DNA of 64,000 nucleotides from assembly GCA_023078555.1 (NCBI GenBank), contig CM041196.1, forward strand, positions 3,906,001-3,970,000. Reading direction: 5' to 3'. How positions within the stretch are numbered: position 1 is the stretch's first letter; each line of letters opens with the position of its first letter. The position numbers and the translations under genes are program-made. The notes beneath the pieces are model-generated. The model did no database searches. It saw nothing but the letters and a program-made list of their open reading frames with translations, and was not told the DNA's origin. Positions 35,878 to 43,186 of this stretch are shown here, piece by piece. The stretch is from Ulva prolifera. Its lineage: Eukaryota; Chlorophyta; Ulvophyceae; Ulvales; Ulvaceae.

Positions 35878-38800
35878 ATGTCTCTCTCGAACTCCAACGC
35901 CAACGCCAACTCTCCTCGCGAGGACAGGCGTGACGATGCTGAACAGCAGCCTCTCGTCAACAGGGACGCTGACCAGCAGCTCCCTGACGGAGAACAGCCT
36001 GCGGGTATGTTGCTCCGGGGCGGACGGATTGTCCGGCCACCACCCTCTTCCCACACTGGGCAGAGTAGCCAGCAGGTGCCTATTTCCTCTCATGTCGTGA
36101 ACGATCCTGGTCACACTGAGTCACTCATATCACTCGAGACGTTAACCGAGGCGCTGCGCGCATCTCGGGGGCGTAACGAACCTGATTTGACTAAAGGGAA
36201 ATTGCCTGATTGGAATTACAAGACTGAAAGTTTCGTTGCGTACGAACAGAAAGTCTTTTTGTGGTTAGGTCAGTTCGAGTTAGATCATCTGTTGCAGCAC
36301 GCACCGTCTGCGGACGAACAGCGTGTTCACGCTAGGGCGAGGACACAGGTCCTAATGTCTTTGCCTGACGCGGATAGGACGACTGTCTATCGCATGTCAC
36401 ATTTGTGTGAAGCATGGTCTTACTTGACTGCCAAGTACAGACCTAGCACTGAAGCCGAGATCCACAGACTGTGGAGTCGTTTCAATTCTTTGTCACAACA
36501 CAATAAAGATGTCGCGACATATTGTGGTGAGGTGATGAGTGTTTACACTCAACTGGAGGCACTAGGTGCCGATGTGGGCCAGCGATGGCTTCGATTGAAA
36601 CTGTTAGAGGTGGGGGAAGAGTTCAACGCTGTGCGCGGCGAAGTTCAACACTCCTCCCCTCATGTGATAATAGCCCGTTTGACTGAGCATGCCGATTTGC
36701 TCAAACAACAGCGGTCGCTGCAGGCTAGGTCTGGGGCGCCCGCGGGCAAACCAGGCCATGGCTGGCGCAAGCAGCACCGTGGTGACGGCCCTGTGGTCGC
36801 TGCTCTCGCAGCTGGCCAGGCTCCTCGCGAGGAGACCAGGACCTGTTTCTTCTGCAAGAAGAAGGGACATTTGCGTGCGAACTGCCCCCAACGCAAACAG
36901 GCTGCGGCCAGAGATGTTTGCACTATTGAAATGCCTGCCAAGTATCCACAGCCGGACGCGTCCATGCCGTGGAACATCATTGTTGATAGTGGGTCGGACA
37001 TGCATATAGTAGGAAATCGGGAAATGTTCACTGAGTACGGCCCGTGTCAGAAAGTTGCCAATCTCGCGGGACCAGGGCAGCTTTCTATCATGGGTAGGGG
37101 AACCATTCAGGTGAACCTGGGTGCTTATGTGGACAAGCATGGGAACACGCACCCACTGGATGTGGAAATCCCTGGTGTTTATTATGCTCCTGAATGTCCG
37201 TACAACCTGCTCAGCACGATGGGTCTTAGATCAGAGCAGATGTTCCTAGACACGCGTAGGAATGTGTTATATGTCCCTGGTCTGGGTGATATGGCCACCG
37301 GCGTAGAAGATGACGTCAAGTATCAGGAACTAGATGTAGACGGTCATCCTGTCTTTGCTTTTAAAATGGCGGTAGATACGAAACCCATTCTCGTCGGTGC
37401 GCCTGTCAATAGGGGGGTAGTCTGGTCTAACCAGAGCAGTCCGACCTCAGTTATTGAGGATCAACAGCAGTGGCATCATGTGGCGGTTGCGGCCATTGAC
37501 CTGCAGCGACCCAATGCTGGGGGAGCTGAGGTCCCACATGATGCATACTTGCTGGAACCTGCTTTTCTAGCACACTTGTCTTTTCACCAGTCAAATTGGG
37601 TCCTAAAACGCATGCAATCAAACAGTGAATTCTATGGTCATTTGAATTTAGATGTCGATTCCGAGCCACTGGGGAATCGGTGTCACGGCTGCAGAATTGG
37701 CAAGGTGCCTGCGGGTAACTTCTCTGCCAATGATCGTGAGCTCATGGGTCAGGCCAAGTGGCCTGGTGAGCAACTGCATGCCGATTTAGCTGGTCCTGTC
37801 TCTCCGGTAGGAATTGGTGGTGTGAAATATGTTTTGTTTGTGATGTGTGCCTTTACCCGATATACTTTCGTGATCGGTCTGCGCAAAAAGAGTGAGGCTG
37901 CGGCCATGGTCTCTTACATTATCGAACGCATTCGGGTGAATGTGGTGAAGCCAGGTGAACCGGGTGTGCGCATCCTACACACAGACAAAGGGGGAGAGTT
38001 TATGGTCGCGGCCTTAAAGCTCTACCTCCAGCGTCGTGGCATCACTCACCGCTTGACCCCCACAGCCGCTCATCGCTGTAATGGCATGATCGAGAGGAGG
38101 ATCGGAGTGGCCTTTGAGTCACTCCGTGCTGTGCTGCTCGCGAGCGGCCTGCCTCTGTTCCTGTGGATAGAATGCCTCGCCAGCGTTGTCCATGGTCACA
38201 ATCTCACGCCATCATCGGCACTGTACCATGACAAACTGGCGAGCATCCTCAAGGGCCTGAAAGCTCAGCATGCTGTCAATGCGTCTGCGGACGTTGACGA
38301 AGCCGAAAAGAGCCTGGGGAAGGGTAAGCGTATGAAAAAGGCCGAGCGCGATAAGTTGAGGGATGAGGAGAAACGCAAGTACAAGTTGCTTGCGACAACA
38401 GAATTAGATGAGTTTTTAGTGCGGTCTTGTGATAAGGATATCATTCCTTATATGGCCTTTTTCCGAGACACCTCCGTTGAGGTGTTCCAAGATCTGCTGC
38501 GGCAGCAGCGTCCGTGGGGGGTTGAAGTGTATGCATACCCTAGGGATGACAAGCTGCGGAAGTTGTCCCCGCGGGGTGTGCCTGCATACTGGGTCGGGGC
38601 TGGGTTAGGCCCCAGCATGCAGCGTGTGTACGCCCAGGACGTTCCTGGGGGTAGGGTTTTTGTTGTGCGTCAGGTGATGTGCACTGCGGATCAGATGATC
38701 CGGCACGTACGCAAGTACGATGCGTCCGCCGTTGTGGACAAGAGGGAACCTGAGGAGTTTGCGAACTCCTATACGGTTGCTTTCGAGGGGGACAATGAGG

Positions 38801-41430
38801 GTGAGCGTGTGACTGACGCCGATGTCCCTCCTTTCGCGGCAGAGCACACGTATGATGGGGGAGTGTTGCGCCGTCTGCGTGACCAGCTTCACACCCCCCC
38901 TGGTCATGGTAGGGTTCCTGTCATGGAAATGACATTCCGGCAGGACAACCCTGACCCTGATCCTACTGCGTACTCTCCACGATTTGGAGCTGGCTCCTCT
39001 GCGGAGATTATCCGACGTGACCCTGCTAGGGCAACGCCGGAAATAGCCAGAGCAGCTTTGCATCGCACGCGTGCGATATCCAGAGCTGCTGCTCACCCTG
39101 CCGTACCTGCTCCCCCTCGTGTTCACGGCGAAGTGTATCATCCTGTCGCCACGCCCTCTCGCACCGCGCGGTATGTTGTCACGCGCAATGCTGTGTTGCA
39201 CGACCCTGGTGTAGAAGCTGCGTTTCCTGTTCGGGTGTCTGTCAGTGCGTCTGATGACGCCATGGAGGAGGATGATGACAGTCCTGGCATTTATGATGAC
39301 GATGACGAGCAGCGCATGGACTACACCGTCTCAGATGATGAACGAGCTGCGGCTCATCAGCATCTGGAGGCTCAGCGGGTCCGCTCTGGGAGTAATTCGG
39401 CAGCGGCCTCAGCATCTGGCGCGGGGGCAGTTGCTCAGCCCTTGCGAGGAGCTGCGGCGCCGAGGCCCTTCTGGGAGGATGAGCCAGATGAGGTGGAGAC
39501 CGGGTCCGAATTAGGGGGAGAGGATCCGGACCCCTCAGCCGCGGTTGGGGTTGATTTGCCTGACGAGGTGAGGGCCATTCCAGTTGCCTTACCCCGTATT
39601 AAAATCAATCCTCTTGTACGCAGACGCCTTGTTCCATTGGCTGCGGATGTAGCAGCTGTACAAATGCATGAGCCTGCGGGCTCTGACATTGCTAGTAGTA
39701 AGACAGTTGAAGTTGCTATTGATGTTTCAGCTTGCGATCAGGACACATCAGCCGCGGCTGACTGTGGAGTGTCCTGTGCAGGCCTGAAGCCTCAGCATGT
39801 GGGGTCTGGCGAGCAGCAGAATGCTCAGCGTCATGGGTCGCGCAGAGCAGCTGCCGCCAGGAAGCAGAAGCCTTCCGACCCTGATCTGCCTTCTATGAAG
39901 GAAGGACTCGCGGGTCCAGACAGGGATGCGTGGCTGCGTGCCATGCAAGCGGAGGTAGATGCACTGGGTGAGCACGGAACCTTCGGGTTGTGCTATCTGC
40001 CTGCGGGCAAACGGGCTATCTCGGGCAAATGGGTGCTCAAGATCAAGCGTGGGCCTGCTGGTGAGATTCAGCGGTACAAGGCACGATATGTAGCTCGTGG
40101 TTTTTCTCAGGTAGAAGGAGTAGATTTCTTTGAGACATGGTCCCCTGTCGGTAGTTATGCGACGCTGCGTGTGTTGCTGTCAATAGCTGCTCAGGAGGAT
40201 ATGGAGATTAGGCATATAGATATACAGTGTGCTTTTCTGAACGGTGACCTGGAGGAAGAGGTTTTCGTTGAACAGCCCCCGTATTTTTCAGACGGGACAG
40301 CACGTGTATGGAAATTGCATAAGACTCTGTATGGCCTGAAGCAAGCCGCTCGCGAGTGGCATAAAGCTTTAGTAAAGGTCTTGGCTGAACTGGGATTTGT
40401 GTGCGCACAGAGTGATCCCGGACTGTATGTCAGTAAAACCAATCGGTGCTTTATCTTTCTGTGGGTGGATGACTTATTTATTTTCAGTTGCTCTGCGGGG
40501 CTGCAGGAAATAATCACTGTTATTCTCACAAAATTTGAAGGCAGAGATTTAGGTGACCTGTCTTGGGCACTTGGCACTGAGATCACGCGTGATCGAAAAG
40601 CCAAAACAATCACAATGACACAACGCAACAAGATCCAGAACTTGCTGGAAAAGTACAGCATGTCTGACTGTCGTAAATCTCCCACTCCATTAGTGCCGCG
40701 GCAACAACTAAGGAGTGTGAAAGAGCATCCTGACCTGGAGAAAGCCAGTGCTGCTGAGCATTCCAGGTTCATGAGTGCTGTAGGAAGCATCCAGTACATT
40801 GCAGGAGTGACACGACCTGACCTGAGCTACGTGGCACATGCCCTGGCCCGGCACATGTCTAGTAGTCTGAAGGAACACTGGTCTGCCGTGCAACACGTTC
40901 TGAGATACCTACAGTCCACGAAAAATCTAGGAATAAAATTTGTAGGCTCTGAGGGACATGGGTGTTTGCTAGAAGCTTTTTCAGATGCAGATTTTGCGAA
41001 CTCTGCTGATCTGAAAAGCGTGTCTGGTATGATTATTCGAGTGTATGGGAACTCTGTTCTCTGGCGTTCGAAGAAGCAGAGTATAGTGGCTGGGGATACA
41101 ACAGAGGCTGAACTCATCGCGATGAGTGCAACAGCCAACGAGTTGATGTGGGTGAAGCAGTTGCTTCTCGATTTGAAACTCGTCCCACATAAGCCGACTC
41201 TGTGGGGTGACAATAAGAGTGCCAATATCTTGGCTGTGAATGCTGTGTCCACTGACAGATCCAAGCACATTCGTGTGCGGCACTTGCGAGTGCGGGAATA
41301 TGTCCAGATGGATGAACTTAAGGTAGCATGGGTCGGCACTGTCGATCAGTTAGCAGATGTGTTTACTAAAGTGCTGCCCGGACCTGCTTTGCTAGAAGTT
41401 CGTAATAAACTCCAGCTAGTGGAGACGTAG
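35878..41430 (+). CDS. gag-pol: Copia Gag-Pol polyprotein
   Basis: A single 1850-residue frame. The Gag region (about 90-300) begins near LTKGKLPDWNYKTES. A CCHC zinc knuckle CFFCKKKGHLRANC sits at about 322. The aspartic protease motif IVDSGSDMHIVG is at about 368. A GAG-pre-integrase His/Cys region follows (CHGCRIGK). The integrase has HADLAG (about 634), HTDKGGEF (about 702) and GMIERR (about 738). A long variable, acidic linker runs about 950-1330. Reverse transcriptase starts near KWVLKIKRGPAGEIQRYKAR (about 1385), with the catalytic box WVDDLFIF (about 1529; YVDD is commoner). RNase H has SDADFA (about 1702), TEAEL (about 1742) and DNKSA (about 1779). Integrase before reverse transcriptase defines Copia. 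With one frame and no gag stop, processing is by the element's own protease. It looks whole. Confidence 0.97.
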   Translation: MSLSNSNANANSPREDRRDDAEQQPLVNRDADQQLPDGEQPAGMLLRGGRIVRPPPSSHTGQSSQQVPISSHVVNDPGHTESLISLETLTEALRASRGRNEPDLTKGKLPDWNYKTESFVAYEQKVFLWLGQFELDHLLQHAPSADEQRVHARARTQVLMSLPDADRTTVYRMSHLCEAWSYLTAKYRPSTEAEIHRLWSRFNSLSQHNKDVATYCGEVMSVYTQLEALGADVGQRWLRLKLLEVGEEFNAVRGEVQHSSPHVIIARLTEHADLLKQQRSLQARSGAPAGKPGHGWRKQHRGDGPVVAALAAGQAPREETRTCFFCKKKGHLRANCPQRKQAAARDVCTIEMPAKYPQPDASMPWNIIVDSGSDMHIVGNREMFTEYGPCQKVANLAGPGQLSIMGRGTIQVNLGAYVDKHGNTHPLDVEIPGVYYAPECPYNLLSTMGLRSEQMFLDTRRNVLYVPGLGDMATGVEDDVKYQELDVDGHPVFAFKMAVDTKPILVGAPVNRGVVWSNQSSPTSVIEDQQQWHHVAVAAIDLQRPNAGGAEVPHDAYLLEPAFLAHLSFHQSNWVLKRMQSNSEFYGHLNLDVDSEPLGNRCHGCRIGKVPAGNFSANDRELMGQAKWPGEQLHADLAGPVSPVGIGGVKYVLFVMCAFTRYTFVIGLRKKSEAAAMVSYIIERIRVNVVKPGEPGVRILHTDKGGEFMVAALKLYLQRRGITHRLTPTAAHRCNGMIERRIGVAFESLRAVLLASGLPLFLWIECLASVVHGHNLTPSSALYHDKLASILKGLKAQHAVNASADVDEAEKSLGKGKRMKKAERDKLRDEEKRKYKLLATTELDEFLVRSCDKDIIPYMAFFRDTSVEVFQDLLRQQRPWGVEVYAYPRDDKLRKLSPRGVPAYWVGAGLGPSMQRVYAQDVPGGRVFVVRQVMCTADQMIRHVRKYDASAVVDKREPEEFANSYTVAFEGDNEGERVTDADVPPFAAEHTYDGGVLRRLRDQLHTPPGHGRVPVMEMTFRQDNPDPDPTAYSPRFGAGSSAEIIRRDPARATPEIARAALHRTRAISRAAAHPAVPAPPRVHGEVYHPVATPSRTARYVVTRNAVLHDPGVEAAFPVRVSVSASDDAMEEDDDSPGIYDDDDEQRMDYTVSDDERAAAHQHLEAQRVRSGSNSAAASASGAGAVAQPLRGAAAPRPFWEDEPDEVETGSELGGEDPDPSAAVGVDLPDEVRAIPVALPRIKINPLVRRRLVPLAADVAAVQMHEPAGSDIASSKTVEVAIDVSACDQDTSAAADCGVSCAGLKPQHVGSGEQQNAQRHGSRRAAAARKQKPSDPDLPSMKEGLAGPDRDAWLRAMQAEVDALGEHGTFGLCYLPAGKRAISGKWVLKIKRGPAGEIQRYKARYVARGFSQVEGVDFFETWSPVGSYATLRVLLSIAAQEDMEIRHIDIQCAFLNGDLEEEVFVEQPPYFSDGTARVWKLHKTLYGLKQAAREWHKALVKVLAELGFVCAQSDPGLYVSKTNRCFIFLWVDDLFIFSCSAGLQEIITVILTKFEGRDLGDLSWALGTEITRDRKAKTITMTQRNKIQNLLEKYSMSDCRKSPTPLVPRQQLRSVKEHPDLEKASAAEHSRFMSAVGSIQYIAGVTRPDLSYVAHALARHMSSSLKEHWSAVQHVLRYLQSTKNLGIKFVGSEGHGCLLEAFSDADFANSADLKSVSGMIIRVYGNSVLWRSKKQSIVAGDTTEAELIAMSATANELMWVKQLLLDLKLVPHKPTLWGDNKSANILAVNAVSTDRSKHIRVRHLRVREYVQMDELKVAWVGTVDQLADVFTKVLPGPALLEVRNKLQLVET

Positions 41431-41432
41431 CA

Positions 41433-41447
41433 GGGTTTATGGGGGAG
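41433..41447 (+). other. Polypurine tract of Copia element
   Basis: GGGTTTATGGGGGAG lies directly before the 3' LTR. It is the expected primer site for plus-strand synthesis. Confidence 0.8.
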
Positions 41448-41802
41448 TGTCACAATGCATGAGCCTGCGGGCAGCAGTGTGGTGACAGGTGCACCCATGC
41501 ACGAACGATCCGCAGATCTAGTGTAGGGGTAAGCCGCCAGCTAGGATCGTCTCGATGTAGTGAGAGAGATCGTGCGAGGGTTTCCCGCCGTAACCTTGAG
41601 TGTTGAGTGTTCAGTGTGCATATAAGCATGTGCACACTGAGATCTGTAACCATTCTCATTACTGTCTTACGGTATTAGCACTCTCCTTTCAGCATCTCTC
41701 GGTTCTACCTCTGTGCGCAGCAGGTACGAGATGCTGGCTGTCCTGACCTGACTTGAACGAGGACTGCGCGTCCGCCCTGCACGTATGATAGCTTTTCTGA
41801 CA
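41448..41802 (+). repeat. 3' LTR of Copia element
   Basis: 355 bp, one mismatch to the 5' LTR by eye, followed by the GTAGC duplication at 41803-41807. Confidence 0.96.
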
Positions 41803-42130
41803 GTAGCAGCCGCATACATGTGCGGCGCAGCAGTTCATCGCTCACGTATACTTGTTCAGGGCAACGAGTCGATCGATATTTGATCAGCCTCTTCAAGAGC
41901 TGGACCATCCGCTCGATCCAGAATTCAAGACTGAAGAAGGATGCACCGCAGCACCTCACCTGATCCGGAAGGTGACAAGCTGCCAGATGCAGCTTGTACG
42001 TGCTGAGAGCGGCGCCCTCAAACGTCTCCTCCGCCAGCTTGGCGTACTGCAGCATCAATCGCTGTGCTTCCGTGATTCGGGCCGGTGTGTGCTGACCCTC
42101 TTGAGCTATGTATGAATCTAGCGATGAACA
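41803..42130 (-). CDS. Transposon-type protein of inner CACTA, 5' part (DUF4218-like)
   Basis: The minus-strand open frame contains ITEAQRLMLQYAKLAEE, then YKLHLAACHLPDQVRCCGAS, then SLEFWIERMVQLLKRLIKYR and CPEQVYVSDELLRR. The order (K-H-L-L-H-L-P, then G, then F-x-x-E-R-x-x-x-x-L-K, then P-E) is that of the DUF4218 region in the CACTA transposase protein family. Recognition is by pattern only. A 3' splice-like site lies near 42100-42130 (CATCGCTAG, CATACATAG). A small upstream exon may end at ACAT|GTAAGC near 42277, containing LTKGVMGVITGSDLVAHM. The DDE catalytic core, normally upstream, has no room before the element end at 42780. The frame agrees with 34332-35217 across the Copia insertion. 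Confidence 0.55.
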
Positions 42131-42439
42131 AGGAAAGCACGCGCCATGTAAGCACCTACAGCATATGAATGCAGGCATGTTGCCAACTGCAGCCCCGTGT
42201 TCACGTGCCTCATAACAAAGAAAACAACCACATCATGCTTCCACAAAACCGCGATCCTTCCTGCACTCCGCTTACATGTGCGCGACCAAGTCTGATCCGG
42301 TAATAACGCCCATGACGCCTTTGGTCAAGCATTGCGTGTCCACAAGTGCACACTCCTCGTAACCATACGTGAGTATATCTCAAGCCAGACGGATACATGT
42401 ACGTCAAGAGGTCACCAATCCTACGGCCCAGCCTGTACT

Positions 42440-42780
42440 TCCCGCATCCCCGAGGCGGACGCCATACGGATCCGAGACGGATCCGAAATTTAGTGCACGC
42501 GTCCGTAGTCCCTCCGTCGGACGCACAACGGAACCGTCTTTTCTTCCGTACATCCTCCGGTTGGGCTCCGAAGGCAGGCTAGTAACAAAAGGCGTTGCCC
42601 TGGGGCGTACCGGACGGGAATCGGAAAATCCTACCTGCCTCTGCCCCACCTCCGCCACAAGTCTCCGATACTCCTAGCAACCTACGTCCGGCCTCCACCG
42701 ATTCTCCGTAGGCTCTCCAACTACCCCTCCGCACACACTACGTCAGCTCTCCGATTCACCGTGTCGCCATTCTTCTAGTG
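42440..42780. repeat. Right subterminal motif cluster and terminal repeat of inner CACTA
   Basis: About twenty TCCG or CGGA tetramers in both orientations (for example GGATCCGAGACGGATCCG and TCCGTCGGA), ending in the terminal inverted repeat at 42750-42780. It mirrors the left end. No coding is supported here. Confidence 0.8.
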
Positions 42781-42783
42781 AGA

Positions 42784-43186
42784 GAGGTGTATGCAAGTAT
42801 GGTCAACCCTTGCCCCAGCATGGAGCCAAACCAATTCACTCTGCCATGGGCTGAGATGGTCTCTGACCCATCATGGTCAGGCTGCTCACCCTTGTGGACC
42901 GCAATTTTAACATGCTGGCCGAACATCTCATGCATGCCAGCGTGGTACTGTATGAGGCTCATGCCACGATGCATTATGTAATTTCCAGGGCGATCCCGAT
43001 GGAAAGTGTGCTATCCACACCGGAATGCCCTGATCCACACTGCCAAAGCCATGCATCCATTGTGTGATCGGCTTGTCAGAACATGGGAGACACACAAAGC
43101 CAAGGTGCCGATTCATGAGATCCGTAATGGATTTGATCATGACACAGTGGAAAGGCATGTTGCCTAACTGCCCTTTTGTCCTAGTG
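42784..43186. repeat. Right subterminal region of outer CACTA, part 2
   Basis: It contains CCATCATGG, GCCATGGGC and TGCCCCAGCATGG, shared in type with 24441-25093 and 17200-17815, and ends CCTAGTG. The terminal inverted repeat is 43162-43186. No gene is seen. Confidence 0.7.

Larger units (their letters stand above)
35218..41802 (+). mobile_element. Copia (Ty1/copia) LTR retrotransposon, looks whole
   Basis: It is 6585 bp, with two 355-bp LTRs that start TGTCA and end TGACA, a 5-bp GTAGC duplication, one long gag-pol frame with all Copia domains in the order protease, integrase, reverse transcriptase, RNase H, a primer-binding-site candidate and a polypurine tract. The LTRs differ at one position by eye, so the insertion is very young. 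It sits inside a minus-strand gene of the inner CACTA element and is the most recent event in the nest. Confidence 0.97.
25097..42780. mobile_element. Inner CACTA/EnSpm-type DNA transposon carrying genes and a Copia insertion
   Basis: The left end CACTAGGAGAATGGCGACAC matches the inverted right end at 19 of 20 positions, and 28 of the first 31 match. It has a 3-bp AGA duplication. Both ends carry dense TCCG/CGGA motifs, the expected subterminal pattern. The span is 17684 bp, or about 11.1 kb without the Copia element. Genes are convergent: a plus-strand multi-exon gene (26126-30084) against minus-strand genes (42.2 to 30.9 kb), including a C48/Ulp1-like protein. Some plant CACTA elements also carry Ulp1-like proteases. 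A CACTA-type DDE transposase core was not recognised, so whether the element could have moved itself is open. It differs from the outer CACTA in end sequence beyond CACTAG and in its subterminal motif. Confidence 0.9.
16967..43186. mobile_element. Outer CACTA/EnSpm-type DNA transposon, hosting two nested elements
   Basis: The left end is CACTAGGGAAAGTGGGGG. The right end, read inverted, is CACTAGGACAAAAGGGCAG. The first seven bases are identical and 17 of the first 25 match. The ends are flanked by a CCG duplication in satellite DNA. Both subterminal zones are rich in short palindromes of the CCAT-N-ATGG kind, as expected for CACTA elements. The element spans 26220 bp; without the inner CACTA and its duplicated AGA it is about 8533 bp. 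No transposase-like frame is seen in its own DNA (16967-25096 and 42781-43186), so it looks non-autonomous or badly decayed. It carries a 349-bp tandem array. Orientation is not known. Confidence 0.85.

Noticed and set aside
35803-41339. Minus-strand frames of 100-202 residues across the Copia element
   Set aside because: They are shadows of the gag-pol frame on the opposite strand.
25097-42780. Polinton, virus-like or KDZ/Zisupton element because of the Ulp1-like protein
   Set aside because: Ends are CACTA with a 3-bp duplication and CACTA-style subterminal motifs; no capsid, packaging ATPase or protein-primed polymerase was seen.
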